A stretch of DNA of 64,000 nt from Enterococcus termitis (GCF_001730305.1 NZ_MIJY01000043.1:62001-126000); one strand, 5' to 3'; positions 8,039-16,987 are shown, counted from the first letter of the stretch. Made by a program: numbers and translations. The notes: generated from the letters alone by a model not told the origin.

Positions 8039-8767
8039 ATGTATCGGATAGCACTATGTGATGATGAAGTATTACTGTCTTCAGACTATGAAGAAAAAAT
8101 CGAAAGCTATTTTAAGGGATCTTCTTTAACGATAGAGATCGACATCTTTAGTTCTGGAGAATCTCTGCTTAAGCATGTGAAAAATCAGCAAGAAAACTAT
8201 CAAATGATTTTTCTTGATATTGAAATGAACGGTATGAATGGTATTGAGGTTGCTAAAAAAATTCGAACAATGGATAACGATGTTCTGATATGCTATTTGA
8301 CAAGTTACACCAAATACACACTTGAAAGCTTTGAAGTTTCCCCTTTTCGCTATCTGCTCAAGCCGTTAACACAAGATATGCTGACTGTCACCTTAGATGC
8401 AGCAGTAGAAGAAATTGAAGATAAACGTAATTATTTATTTGTTAAAATTGGAAAAATGCAACATCAGTTGTCGCAAAGAGCAATCATTCTTATAAGAAGT
8501 GAGTTGGGACGCAAGCTGAACGTTCAGCTTGAAAATGATGAGGAATTGTCTTTTTATGGAAAACTTACTGCTATTGAGGAGCAGCTGAACCATCTTTTTT
8601 TTGCTAAGGTTAATCAGGGAACGATCGTCAATATGCGGTTTATTGACCGAATAGAGGATGATTTGATTGTTTTGAAAAATAATGAATTTATTAGTATAAG
8701 TCGACGTCAAAAAAAGCATTTTCGTTTTTTGTATAGCAAGTTCATTAAAAAATGGGTGGGGATGTAA
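8039..8767 (+). CDS. LytTR response regulator, AgrA/ComE type
   Basis: 242 residues. Receiver domain 1-125 with the phospho-acceptor Asp60 (MIFLDIEMNG), acidic pocket Asp8-Asp9, and the conserved Lys in RYLLKPL. A LytTR DNA-binding domain occupies about 140-240. Such regulators are activated by peptide-sensing kinases and bind paired direct repeats upstream of peptide operons. The kinase gene follows at once. The probable target is the precursor promoter upstream of 2104. Confidence 0.85.
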   Translation: MYRIALCDDEVLLSSDYEEKIESYFKGSSLTIEIDIFSSGESLLKHVKNQQENYQMIFLDIEMNGMNGIEVAKKIRTMDNDVLICYLTSYTKYTLESFEVSPFRYLLKPLTQDMLTVTLDAAVEEIEDKRNYLFVKIGKMQHQLSQRAIILIRSELGRKLNVQLENDEELSFYGKLTAIEEQLNHLFFAKVNQGTIVNMRFIDRIEDDLIVLKNNEFISISRRQKKHFRFLYSKFIKKWVGM

Positions 8768-8769
8768 AA

Positions 8770-10056
8770 ATGATATATGCTGTAGTCGCAATAATCATGA
8801 TCGTAAAATATTTGACGATTATGATTTATTCCATTACGTTTCTTGAGCCAAGATTCAGTGGTCTACGTCTTTTTGGATTAAGTACACTATTTTTTGTTTT
8901 ATCAATTATTAGGTTAGGTGACGAAAATAGCCAATACTATCTCAATGTTAACGGAGTAATTGGGATACTACTGATTGTTATAATCATATTCAAAGGATCT
9001 TTACTCAAAAAAGTATTTCACATTTCTTTTTTAGCTGTTTTATTGATGTGTCAAAACAGTGTCCTTAGTCTTGCCATTGCGTACAATAGAGAGGATAATA
9101 ATCCACTTTCTAATTTAGATGAATTGAAATCATTTATTGTTTCTTTTTTGTTTGTCTCCGCGTTTTTCTTTATCCTAACGGTTTTTTTAAGCAAATTTCG
9201 TGATAGTAATGAGGTTGTTCTAGCTGATAGTGAGTATATAATGTTATCCGCCATTCCAATTCTTTCTTGCCTTATTCTAGCTCGTTCAATTCTACTTTAT
9301 TTACCCGCAATCTATGAAATGGTTCTTAATCTATGCATTTTAGCAATCAACTTGGTGACAATTCTTTTTAGCAATAATTTGATTAGGAAAACCCAGCAGC
9401 TCAATGAGTTTATGTACACAGAGGTACAAAATGACTACTATGAAACAAGATTGCATGATATTGAGAGGATGCGAACGATTCAACATGATCAAAAAAATAT
9501 TATGTTGGTTATCCTTCATTATGTTGAATCAGGAAAAATTGAAGAAGCAAAAGATGTGATTAATAAGCTTGTCTCAACGAACAGTTTATCACGTGTTAGG
9601 TATGCAGATAATTGGGTTATTGATATTGTTCTCATGAATAAAATAGCAAAAATGGAAAACGTTGGAATATCTTATGTGCTAGATGCCAAGGTCCCTAGTG
9701 ATTTGGATTTATCTGAAAAGGCAATCGATTTATGTGCTATTTTAGGAAACGTACTTGATAATGCTATTGAAGAAGAATCTAGGATCTTATCAGGTACTGC
9801 AATCAACATAAAAATCTTTTTTAAAGATCAAAAGCTAATTATTCAAGTATTGAATGAAACTGAGAAAACTAGCTTTGATTCAAATACAAAAAATATACTG
9901 TCATCAAAGTTAAGTGGAAGAAACGGTATTGGAATTAGAAGTATTAAAATGAGGAGTAAGCGTTTAGGTGGTTATTGCGATTTTTCAGTTTTTTCGAATC
10001 AATTCAGTGCACTGATTGTTATTCCAATAGGAAAAATGGAAAACGCTAGAGGCTAA
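8770..10056 (+). CDS. Peptide-sensing histidine kinase, AgrC type
   Basis: About 428 residues from the ATG at 8770, which GGGTGGGG precedes by nine bases. Residues 1-200 contain six or seven membrane helices, the usual peptide sensor of AgrC/ComD kinases. The cytoplasmic half has the H-box QHDQKN, an N-box (GNVLDNAIEEE) and a G-box (GRNGIGI) of the HPK10/GHKL class. It should phosphorylate the regulator at 8039 when it senses an extracellular peptide, plausibly the locus product itself. Confidence 0.85.
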   Translation: MIYAVVAIIMIVKYLTIMIYSITFLEPRFSGLRLFGLSTLFFVLSIIRLGDENSQYYLNVNGVIGILLIVIIIFKGSLLKKVFHISFLAVLLMCQNSVLSLAIAYNREDNNPLSNLDELKSFIVSFLFVSAFFFILTVFLSKFRDSNEVVLADSEYIMLSAIPILSCLILARSILLYLPAIYEMVLNLCILAINLVTILFSNNLIRKTQQLNEFMYTEVQNDYYETRLHDIERMRTIQHDQKNIMLVILHYVESGKIEEAKDVINKLVSTNSLSRVRYADNWVIDIVLMNKIAKMENVGISYVLDAKVPSDLDLSEKAIDLCAILGNVLDNAIEEESRILSGTAINIKIFFKDQKLIIQVLNETEKTSFDSNTKNILSSKLSGRNGIGIRSIKMRSKRLGGYCDFSVFSNQFSALIVIPIGKMENARG

Positions 10057-10071
10057 ATTTGTGAGTTATAT

Positions 10072-10243
10072 GAAGACAATATGAGACTGAGGATTTTGAT
10101 ATTGTAAAAAAAGATAAAGATGATAGCTTCACTCCTAAAGAGATAAGTAAGTATGCAAAAACTCGAGGTGTTTATCCTAAACTTTGGAGTGCCGAACAAC
10201 CTGACTGTAGTAAACCCAAAATGTTGGACACTGAAGAAACTTG
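10072..10243 (+). pseudogene. Gene remnant without start codon
   Basis: An open frame of about 56 codons (containing DDSFTPKEISKYAK and GVYPKLWSAEQ) ends at TGA 10241-10243. It begins just after an in-frame stop with no start codon or ribosome binding site, so it looks like the tail of a decayed gene. I cannot name its family. Confidence 0.35.
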
Positions 10244-10296
10244 AATACAATGAAGTCTATATTCAATAGAACTCATTCTGTTCAAGTTTTTTTATT
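10239..10296 (+). terminator. Probable terminator
   Basis: ACTTGAA pairs with TTCAAGT across a long loop, with a run of seven T after the right arm. It lies about 190 bases beyond the kinase gene and could end the regulator transcript. The rest of the gap to 10507 shows only AT-rich sequence, a TATAAT-like box near 10486, and an AAAGGGG ribosome binding site for the next gene. Confidence 0.5.
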
Positions 10297-10507
10297 TCTT
10301 TTTCTATTCATAGGGCAGCCTTGCAAGTTTGCAGTTAATCCATCTTTATTCACACTATAATCTCTAACAGATGTCCAGCAAAGCACGCTGAATATACTTT
10401 CGATTTTAGAAAATAGATTCATTTTTATCGAATAGAGAAAATCTTAGGTAAAAAAATGGTAGGATAGGCGTGTCAAAATATAAATATAATGAAAGGGGTT
10501 ACAGATC

Positions 10508-11752
10508 GTGAGAAAAGTAGTGTGTTTTTTCTTAACTTCAAGTCTATTGTTAGGGTTTGGAAAAATAGCGAATGCAGAGGAGGGAGTACCTGAAAAGGAA
10601 GGATATACATTAGATTTTCATGATGAATTTAATGGAGATAGTCTGGATAGAACAAAATGGACAGACTACTATTTGCCTCACTGGAGTCGAGATCCTGAGA
10701 CAGCTAAAGCTAATTACCGCTTTGAAGATGGTAAGCTAATTGAATTTATCGACAAAGATCAACAACCGTGGGCACCAGAGTTGGATGGAAACGTAAAATC
10801 TAGTGCAATCATGTCGTTTAATAAAAATTGGGTGCATAATTTTAGCGGCAGTCAAACACTTTTGAGTGATCAAAAAGAATGGACGGGTTACGCGACAACG
10901 TATGGCTATTTTGAATTACGTGCCAAGCTGTCTAATGCTGGTGGCGGTGGTCATCAGGCTTGGTGGATGGTCGGGCTGCAAGATGATACAAATGATTGGT
11001 TTAATTCAAAACGAACAGGCGAAATTGATGTGATTGAAACATTTTTCCGTAAACCAGATACTTGGCGGATTGCGGCATTCGGCTGGAATGATCCGTTTTT
11101 CCAAACAAACTGGACGTTGATGGAAGATCCTGTGCCACACGGCAATCAGACGGAAGAATTTCATACGTATGGACTAGACTGGTCGCCGGGTTCGCTTAAA
11201 TTTTATTATGATGGTATTTTATACAAGGAAATAAACCAAGCACCGGATTATCCGATGGGGACGATCTTAAATATTTACACAGATGCTGGTTCAGGCGCTG
11301 CCAATGATGTTTATCCAAAAGAATGGGCGATTGATTATTTTAGAGTATATAAGAAAAATAAAGGATATGAATTACCGAAACAAGGAATCAAAAGTAGAGA
11401 AACAGGAGAATTCATTCAGTTGACGGCAACTTCTGATAAAGTTGGTCTATCAAAAACAAATGGAGAGAATGAAAAATGGCAATTAGTCCCTAAAGGGGAG
11501 TATTTCTTGATAAAGAATGTTGCGACTGGGGAATTGCTGCATAATGAAAATCAAAAAGGGTTTGTTGAACATGGCAAGGTACCAGAAACGTATTATAGTG
11601 CTCAATGGAAAAAAGAGAAGGTTGGGAATTATACCAGATTTGTTAACCGTTGGAAGCCAACACAAGTGATTCATACAGAAAGTAACTTAGGATATTTAGA
11701 AGTAGGAACAATGCATCAGGGAGCATGGAGAAGTCAGTGGAGCTTTGAATAG
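10508..11752 (+). CDS. Secreted GH16-family glycoside hydrolase
   Basis: 414 residues from a GTG with AAAGGGG before it. A signal peptide (1-23, cut after ANA) means secretion. Residues about 33-285 are a GH16 jelly-roll. The catalytic ExDxxE motif is Glu172-Asp174-Glu177 (TGEIDVIET), the nucleophile and acid/base of retaining beta-glucanases, and the ELRAK and FHTYGLDWSPGSLKFYYDG blocks are typical of the family. Residues about 290-414 look like a beta-trefoil (ricin-like) sugar-binding module. The substrate (beta-1,3/1,4-glucan, agar- or host-type galactan) cannot be decided. No sortase signal is present. It stands alone as one transcript. Confidence 0.8.
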   Translation: MRKVVCFFLTSSLLLGFGKIANAEEGVPEKEGYTLDFHDEFNGDSLDRTKWTDYYLPHWSRDPETAKANYRFEDGKLIEFIDKDQQPWAPELDGNVKSSAIMSFNKNWVHNFSGSQTLLSDQKEWTGYATTYGYFELRAKLSNAGGGGHQAWWMVGLQDDTNDWFNSKRTGEIDVIETFFRKPDTWRIAAFGWNDPFFQTNWTLMEDPVPHGNQTEEFHTYGLDWSPGSLKFYYDGILYKEINQAPDYPMGTILNIYTDAGSGAANDVYPKEWAIDYFRVYKKNKGYELPKQGIKSRETGEFIQLTATSDKVGLSKTNGENEKWQLVPKGEYFLIKNVATGELLHNENQKGFVEHGKVPETYYSAQWKKEKVGNYTRFVNRWKPTQVIHTESNLGYLEVGTMHQGAWRSQWSFE

Positions 11753-11790
11753 CTAGGTTCTGCTTCCATCATTTATCTGAATTCCGCATG

Positions 11791-11824
11791 AGTGGGGCAT
11801 GACTGTTTGAGTCATGCCCCACTT
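11791..11824. terminator. Bidirectional terminator (dispersed repeat member)
   Basis: A perfect 14-bp stem (AGTGGGGCATGACT and its complement) with a 5-base loop, serving the GH16 gene and the converging RpiR gene. Together with the preceding TTCCATCATTTATCTGAATT word it belongs to the repeat also seen at 52220-52341. Confidence 0.85.
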
Positions 11825-11826
11825 TA

Positions 11827-12567
11827 CTATTGCTGCCCATTTTGTTTGGTATATTTATTAATCAGATATTCCATAAGATTTAAGCAATTACCAAAAAAAT
11901 AGTTCAAATTCTGATTTTCCTGATCAGCGATAGGGACACCGCTATCAACTAAAAATGACAGGTCAGCTTCACGATGATAACGACTGTTTTCAGTAGCCGT
12001 TATGCTAATCACTTTTCCGCCATAGCTTTTGCATTCTTTCATTTTAATTAAGCCGTTTTGATTTTCCCCGGAATAAGAAAAGGTAATTAAGGTATGTGGT
12101 GTGCTGTCAGAAACCAAACTGATCTCTACACCGTCCAAATCTATGGCATAAATTTTTTTCATCAGTAATTTTCGATAGGTGTAGTTAACTAAAAATTGAC
12201 AAAACCCTTCACCAAATAAATAGACTTTCTTTTCAGAAAAAGCCTCGTTAAAATAGCTGTCGATCTTGTCCCAGCTATGGCTAGTGGTTACATATGGAAG
12301 AGCTTCGACAATATTAATGGATGCGTCTGTAAACTTGCTCGATAGAAAAAAGATAAACTCTTTGAAATTATTAAAGCCTGCTCTTTTTGCTAGGCGACTA
12401 ATGGAAGATGGAGAGGTATAGTTGATTTTTGCAAGATGTCGAATATCCAGATCCTCTTTTGCTCGAACGGCATCAACGATTCTTTCAATAATGTCTTCAT
12501 CTTCTTCCCGAAGATGACTGTTCGGAAATAAGCGATCTAAATAATAGAGTTTTGTCATAGTATTCAC
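11827..12567 (-). CDS. RpiR/MurR-family regulator of the alpha-glucoside operon
   Basis: 246 residues. An N-terminal RpiR-type helix-turn-helix (about 1-75, with SPSSISRLAKRAGF as recognition segment) is followed by a SIS phosphosugar-binding domain (about 100-230). Such proteins sense sugar phosphates and control adjacent catabolic operons. It is divergent from the ChbG-PTS-GH4 genes, so 6-phospho-alpha-glucosides or a related ester are the probable effectors. The shared intergenic region holds two copies of a GAAAATATTTTC-like palindrome. Confidence 0.8.
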   Translation of the reverse strand: MNTMTKLYYLDRLFPNSHLREEDEDIIERIVDAVRAKEDLDIRHLAKINYTSPSSISRLAKRAGFNNFKEFIFFLSSKFTDASINIVEALPYVTTSHSWDKIDSYFNEAFSEKKVYLFGEGFCQFLVNYTYRKLLMKKIYAIDLDGVEISLVSDSTPHTLITFSYSGENQNGLIKMKECKSYGGKVISITATENSRYHREADLSFLVDSGVPIADQENQNLNYFFGNCLNLMEYLINKYTKQNGQQ

Positions 12568-12575
12568 CTTTCTTT

Positions 12576-12695
12576 GAAAATATTTCCACTATAGGAAAAC
12601 GCATTCATGTTCGTTCTAGGCTGTTGTATCCGCTTTTTTATTATACTATACTGCAAGTGTAGAGGGAGAAACAACCATTTTATAAAAATATTTTC
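12576..12695. promoter_or_regulatory. Control region: two candidate operators, cre and promoter
   Basis: GAAAATATTTCC (12576-12587) and AAAAATATTTTC (12684-12695) are near copies of the palindrome GAAAATATTTTC and are candidate RpiR operators. AGGAAAACGCATTCAT (12593-12608) matches the CcpA cre consensus at 15 of 16 positions. A plus-strand promoter TTGTAT-17-TATACT lies at 12624-12652. This gives catabolite repression plus substrate-specific control. The assignment is by consensus comparison. Confidence 0.6.
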
Positions 12696-12716
12696 TTTTT
12701 GAAAAGAGGGAGCAAA

Positions 12717-13514
12717 ATGAAAAAAGTAATCATTAATGCGGATGATTTTGGGTATTCATCTGCGGTAAATTTCGGAATTATTAAAGCTTTTCAAAACGGC
12801 GCCCTAACGTCAACAACTTTGATGGCAAATATGCCAGGATGTGCTGAAGCCATTCAATTAGCCAAAGAAAATCCAGAACTTGGTGTGGGTGGACATTTGG
12901 TATTGACGTGTGGTCGACCGAAAACAACTGGGAAATCGCTTGTAGATGATCAGGGGAATTTTTATCATTTAGATCAATACAAACAAGTACGTCAGTCGAT
13001 GACTGAAGCAGAAATTTTTGCTGAATGGTGTTGCCAAATTGATCATTTGATTGAAAGCGGTTTAAATCTCACTCATTTGGATAGTCATCATCATGTGCAT
13101 ACGTTTTCTGAAAATCTAGCAATTACGGCTCGAATCGCTGAAAAATATCAACTGCCGTTTCGCAATGCTTTTGACTTAGAAAAAAATCTGCACTTGCCTT
13201 GTCAAAAAGGGATCAAAGGGTTTCAGGACTTAATGAATTATCCAGCAATTCGTGATTTAACCCGATCATTTGAAGAAAATCGAGATGCCTGTTTGGCAGA
13301 AATACAAGCTGTTTTAGATAAGGTAGTACATGAAGAAATAACTGAATTGATGGTGCATCCAGCTTTTGTGGACGAACAGCTTTATTTTCACTCATCGTTT
13401 AATGTTGCTAGAGTCAAAGAAGTTGCCATTTTATGTGATTCGCAGACCCAAGAATTACTCGCCAAAAACAATATTGAGTTATTTCATTATGGAAATGTGT
13501 CATCAGTGGGTTAG
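12717..13514 (+). CDS. ChbG/YdjC-type carbohydrate deacetylase
   Basis: About 265 residues from the ATG at 12717 (GAGGGAG six bases before). YdjC/ChbG fold: metal-binding Asp in NADDFG (9-10), His in GGHLVLT, and the HLDSHHHVH block, ending with a MVHPAF segment. ChbG removes an acetyl group from N-acetylated chito-oligosaccharide phosphates. Family members in PTS operons act on the imported phosphorylated sugar. Here it leads an operon with an alpha-glucoside-type PTS and a GH4 enzyme, so the true substrate may be an acetylated or amino-sugar-containing disaccharide. Confidence 0.75.
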   Translation: MKKVIINADDFGYSSAVNFGIIKAFQNGALTSTTLMANMPGCAEAIQLAKENPELGVGGHLVLTCGRPKTTGKSLVDDQGNFYHLDQYKQVRQSMTEAEIFAEWCCQIDHLIESGLNLTHLDSHHHVHTFSENLAITARIAEKYQLPFRNAFDLEKNLHLPCQKGIKGFQDLMNYPAIRDLTRSFEENRDACLAEIQAVLDKVVHEEITELMVHPAFVDEQLYFHSSFNVARVKEVAILCDSQTQELLAKNNIELFHYGNVSSVG

Positions 13515-13616
13515 TTTTAGGAAAAATTAGTTAAGAAGAGTTGTTTTTGTTTGGAGGTAGGTAAGATCGATAGAGGGGTACTTTGCAACTAAAAATTAAG
13601 TAGAGGAGTAATGGGA

Positions 13617-15179
13617 ATGAAAGAAAAAGTTATGAAATCAGCAAGCATTTTTTCAAAAGCGATTATTCAACCTGTTATGTTTATGGCTGTTACTGGAATT
13701 ATTTTATCTGTTTGTGCGATTTTAAAGCTGGATGCGATGCCGACGGTAGGAAAAGATATTGGGAACTTTGTTTTTGGGGTTTTATCGAGTGGGATGATCG
13801 GGCAGCTTGGTGTGATCTTTTGTGTGGGAATTGCGGCTGCTTTGGCGAAACCGAAATACAAAACAGATGCAGCGATTTTAGGGATTATTACTTATTTGCT
13901 TTTCTTGTATGCTAATAATTCTTGGTTAACTCTAACAGATCGACTAGCAGTAGAAGGGGAGCAAGGTCTTTTTGCTACAGGACAAGGTATAGTTTTAGGT
14001 GTTCAAGTCACGGACATGGGTGTTTTTCTGGGGATTTTTCTCGGTGTGATGGTTGGTTGGCTAGTGAATAAGTTAGGAAATATTAAACTTCATCGCTATT
14101 TATCTCCTTATTCAGGTACAAAATCTGTTTATATTATTATTGTATTTGCTACAATTCTTTTCGCTATTGGAATTACTTATGTTTGGCCGATGGTCAATTC
14201 AGCAGTTGAAGCGGTTGTTAAAACAACGACAACAGCAGGTTCAGCAGGGTTCTTCTTCTATGGTTTTTTAAATCGAATGTTATTGCCATTAGGACTACAC
14301 CATTTTCTATGGATGCCGCTATTTTACACACCTCTAGGAGGAACGGCGGAGATTGCAGGTCAGGTTTACAATGGTGCGTACAATATTTGGTTAGCTGAAT
14401 TAGGAAATGCTAGTCAGATTACAGCAATGCATCCTTCTATTGGTTACTTATCTAACTTTGGTTCTATTTCACTGCCAATTGGGATTGCTTTTGCCCTTTG
14501 GAAAACATCACGACCAGAGAATCGTAAAAAAGTCGCTGCTATTTTGATACCGACAGTTACAACGGCCTTCCTAGCTGGTGTAACGGAGCCGCTGGAATTT
14601 TTATTCCTATTCTTATCGCCGGTATTATGGCTTGCACATTCAATTGTTTATGGGTTGAGTTTATTTTTAACAAATTTAGTTGGAATCAATATTCAATTTG
14701 ATACGGGAATTAATATGATTATCAACAGTTTTGCATTTCCGATGAATTTAGGGCATCAGTATTTGATTCCTATTATGTTTGTTGTGACGGCTGTTTTAGA
14801 ATATTTTGTTTTCAAACAACTGATCCTTCGCTTGAATATTCCAACCTTAGGACGAGAAGTGATGGTCGATTCAGCAGAAACAGATACAGAAGTTGTAACT
14901 AGCAGTGGAAACGAATCATTTGACCCACAAGTACAAAACATTGTTGCTGGCTTAGGTGGTGTAGATAATATTGAGAGTATGATCAATTGTTATACTCGCT
15001 TACGTGTGGATGTTCGTGATGAAAATAAGGTGGATATGGAACTATTGAAAGACAAAGTTAAATCTTCGGGAATTGTTGATAAAGGGAAACACATTCAGAT
15101 TATTATCGGAGTAGGTGTAGAAGAGGAAAGAGAAAAAGTTGAAGCGTATATGGAGCACCTTAAACATGTTCAGTCATAG
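13617..15179 (+). CDS. PTS EIICB, alpha-glucoside (GlvC/MalX) type
   Basis: About 520 residues. The ATG at 13617 is preferred over 13611 because GAGGAG is then eight bases away. About ten membrane helices form the EIIC domain (glucose superfamily), with the GITEPLEF-like block seen as GVTEPLEFLFLF. The EIIB domain (about 430-520) has the phosphorylated cysteine in MINCYTRLRVDV. No EIIA is fused, so a separate glucose-type EIIA must serve it. Paired with the downstream GH4 enzyme, it would import and phosphorylate an alpha-glucoside such as maltose or an isomer of sucrose. Confidence 0.85.
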   Translation: MKEKVMKSASIFSKAIIQPVMFMAVTGIILSVCAILKLDAMPTVGKDIGNFVFGVLSSGMIGQLGVIFCVGIAAALAKPKYKTDAAILGIITYLLFLYANNSWLTLTDRLAVEGEQGLFATGQGIVLGVQVTDMGVFLGIFLGVMVGWLVNKLGNIKLHRYLSPYSGTKSVYIIIVFATILFAIGITYVWPMVNSAVEAVVKTTTTAGSAGFFFYGFLNRMLLPLGLHHFLWMPLFYTPLGGTAEIAGQVYNGAYNIWLAELGNASQITAMHPSIGYLSNFGSISLPIGIAFALWKTSRPENRKKVAAILIPTVTTAFLAGVTEPLEFLFLFLSPVLWLAHSIVYGLSLFLTNLVGINIQFDTGINMIINSFAFPMNLGHQYLIPIMFVVTAVLEYFVFKQLILRLNIPTLGREVMVDSAETDTEVVTSSGNESFDPQVQNIVAGLGGVDNIESMINCYTRLRVDVRDENKVDMELLKDKVKSSGIVDKGKHIQIIIGVGVEEEREKVEAYMEHLKHVQS

Positions 15180-15237
15180 AAAATCAAATAGCTAAAAAGA
15201 GACAGACAACTGATTAAAATAGTAGGAGGAAAAAGTA

Positions 15238-16563
15238 ATGAGTAATAAATTTGTAATGGTTGGAGGAGGTTCAACCCAATCTCCAGGTATCTTAGAAGTT
15301 TTAAGAAAACGAGCGGAAGAGCTAAATTTAAGTGAATTAGTTTTGTATGATATTGATGAGGAACGCGTGTCTTTATTAGGACAATATACAGAAATGTACT
15401 ATAAGGAATTAGGATCAAAAGTGACCGTGACCTACACAACCAATATTGAAGAAGCTTTACAAGGCGCAGATTTCTTATTTATGCAGATTCGTCCAGGTTT
15501 AAATAAACAGCGGGCGATCGATGAAAAAATTTGCTTGAAAAATGGGGTTGTCGGTCAGGAAACGTGCGGCTTAGGGGGATTTTCTTTTGCTATGCGTGTG
15601 ATTCCCGCCGTATTGGAGATCATCCGCAAGGTTAAGGATATTTGTCCGAATGCTTGGATTTTGAATTATACAAATCCTGAAGCGATTTTATCTGAAGCAA
15701 TTTATCGTGAATTTCCTGAGGCTAAAGTTTTATGTATTTGTGATATGCCTATTTCCATTGAAGGTGCGATTGCTAGTTACTTCAACAAAGACCTACATGA
15801 TTTAACATTTAAATATTTCGGGATGAATCATTTTGGCTGGTGGACGAATATTATTGATGAAAATGGGAGAGATTTACTACCTGTTTTAAGAGAAGACGTT
15901 GTTTCAGGGAAAATTGATACCCTATTGCAATCAAATGATGAAACCAAAGAAGATCAGTATTGGATTGATACCTATAAACAAATGGTAAGTTTGTTCAAGC
16001 GTTTCCCAGAGTATTTTCCAAATTGCTATTTACAGTATTATCTAACACCGGATGAAATGCTGGAACATGATACACCAGATTTTACGCGTGGGGATTATGT
16101 GATGCAAGGAAGAGAAAAGCGTATTTATGATGAGTGTAGACGAGTGATTGCAGCAGGAACTGCAAAGGATTCTTCCTTACATGCAGGAGTCCATGGAAAT
16201 TATATTGTGGATATTGCCTATGCGATCATTCATAATACTAGAGAACGTTTCACTGTTAATAAGAAAAATCATGGATCGATTTCCAATTTTGATCCAGAAG
16301 CAGTTGTTGAAGTACCTGCTTATGTAGGCAGCATGGGAGCAGAAACGATTACTGTTGGCGCCATCCCAACATTTCAAAAAGGCTTGATGGAAATGCAGAA
16401 AGCTTATGAAAAAATGACAGTAGATGCAGCATTATCTGGTTCATATCAAACTGCTATGGAAGCTGTAATGCTCAATAAAACAATTCCAAACTATACGGTA
16501 GGGAAAAAAGTACTGGATGAATTATATGCAGCGAATAAAGGGCTGTGGCCGAATTTACAGTAA
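15238..16563 (+). CDS. GH4 6-phospho-alpha-glucosidase
   Basis: 441 residues, the usual length of GlvA/MalA enzymes. N-terminal NAD-binding GGGSTQSPG (9-17). The metal/substrate motif Cys168-Asp-Met-Pro and His198 (GMNHFG) are present. CDMP, rather than CNVP, is the signature known for alpha- as opposed to beta-specific 6-phospho-glucosidases. NAD and Mn-type metal dependence is expected. AGGAGG precedes the ATG. It lies 58 bases after the PTS gene in the same operon and would split the imported disaccharide phosphate into glucose 6-phosphate and a sugar. Confidence 0.88.
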   Translation: MSNKFVMVGGGSTQSPGILEVLRKRAEELNLSELVLYDIDEERVSLLGQYTEMYYKELGSKVTVTYTTNIEEALQGADFLFMQIRPGLNKQRAIDEKICLKNGVVGQETCGLGGFSFAMRVIPAVLEIIRKVKDICPNAWILNYTNPEAILSEAIYREFPEAKVLCICDMPISIEGAIASYFNKDLHDLTFKYFGMNHFGWWTNIIDENGRDLLPVLREDVVSGKIDTLLQSNDETKEDQYWIDTYKQMVSLFKRFPEYFPNCYLQYYLTPDEMLEHDTPDFTRGDYVMQGREKRIYDECRRVIAAGTAKDSSLHAGVHGNYIVDIAYAIIHNTRERFTVNKKNHGSISNFDPEAVVEVPAYVGSMGAETITVGAIPTFQKGLMEMQKAYEKMTVDAALSGSYQTAMEAVMLNKTIPNYTVGKKVLDELYAANKGLWPNLQ

Positions 16564-16631
16564 GTATTTAGTATAAAAAGTGTAAGAGAATTGAATTAGT
16601 TATTTAAGTAAACGTAAAAAAGGTAGACTGC

Positions 16632-16682
16632 TGTGTTTCCTAAAAGCTGTATGTTTCATGTACAACTTTTAGGGCACAGATC
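16632..16682 (+). promoter_or_regulatory. Stem-loop after the GH4 gene
   Basis: CTGTG...CCTAAAAG-TGTA pairs imperfectly with TACAACTTTTAGG...CACAG around a short loop. There is no T run, so it is a possible mRNA-stabilising 3' end or inefficient terminator. The remaining gap to 16786 shows nothing else that I can support. Confidence 0.45.
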
Positions 16683-16786
16683 AAGGTGTTTTAAACTGAA
16701 AAAAGGTTGTTGTTTTGCAGAATGTCAGTAGAGCCAAAGCTTTAGTGGATAAGAGGAGGAAGGAAGCGCTGATTATTCAATAGCGG

Positions 16787-16838
16787 TTGACAAGTAAGTT
16801 GAATTGAGGTATCTTAAAATTAGTAAGCGCTTGCTTTC
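16787..16838 (+). promoter_or_regulatory. Promoter and cre site of beta-glucoside unit 1
   Basis: TTGACA (16787-16792), 17-base spacer, TATCTT (16810-16815). AGTAAGCGCTTGCTTT just downstream, around the palindrome AAGCGCTT (16825-16832), is a cre-like site with about 13 of 16 consensus positions. CcpA bound there would block transcription at the start region. Confidence 0.65.
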
Positions 16839-16855
16839 GAAAAAGAATAATAAGA

Positions 16856-16927
16856 GGATTTGTTACGGATAGAGCCGGCATGACCTAAATACTGGGCATT
16901 TTTTGCGCAGTATTTAGGTCATTTTTT
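16856..16927 (+). promoter_or_regulatory. RAT antiterminator and overlapping terminator, unit 1
   Basis: The 31 bases from GGATTTGTTACG to GGCATGACCT match the BglG/LicT ribonucleic antiterminator pattern (GGATTGTTACTG...GGCA...ACCT). The last five bases form the left arm of a 13-bp terminator stem (16882-16894 with 16908-16920) followed by TTTTTT. Binding of the antiterminator would stabilise the RAT and prevent the terminator from forming. It precedes the BglG gene itself, which gives autogenous control. Confidence 0.88.
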
Positions 16928-16987
16928 ATTTGTAACTGATTGGGATGGGAGGAAGAAATAAAACGTATTTAGAAAGAAGGTAATTAG

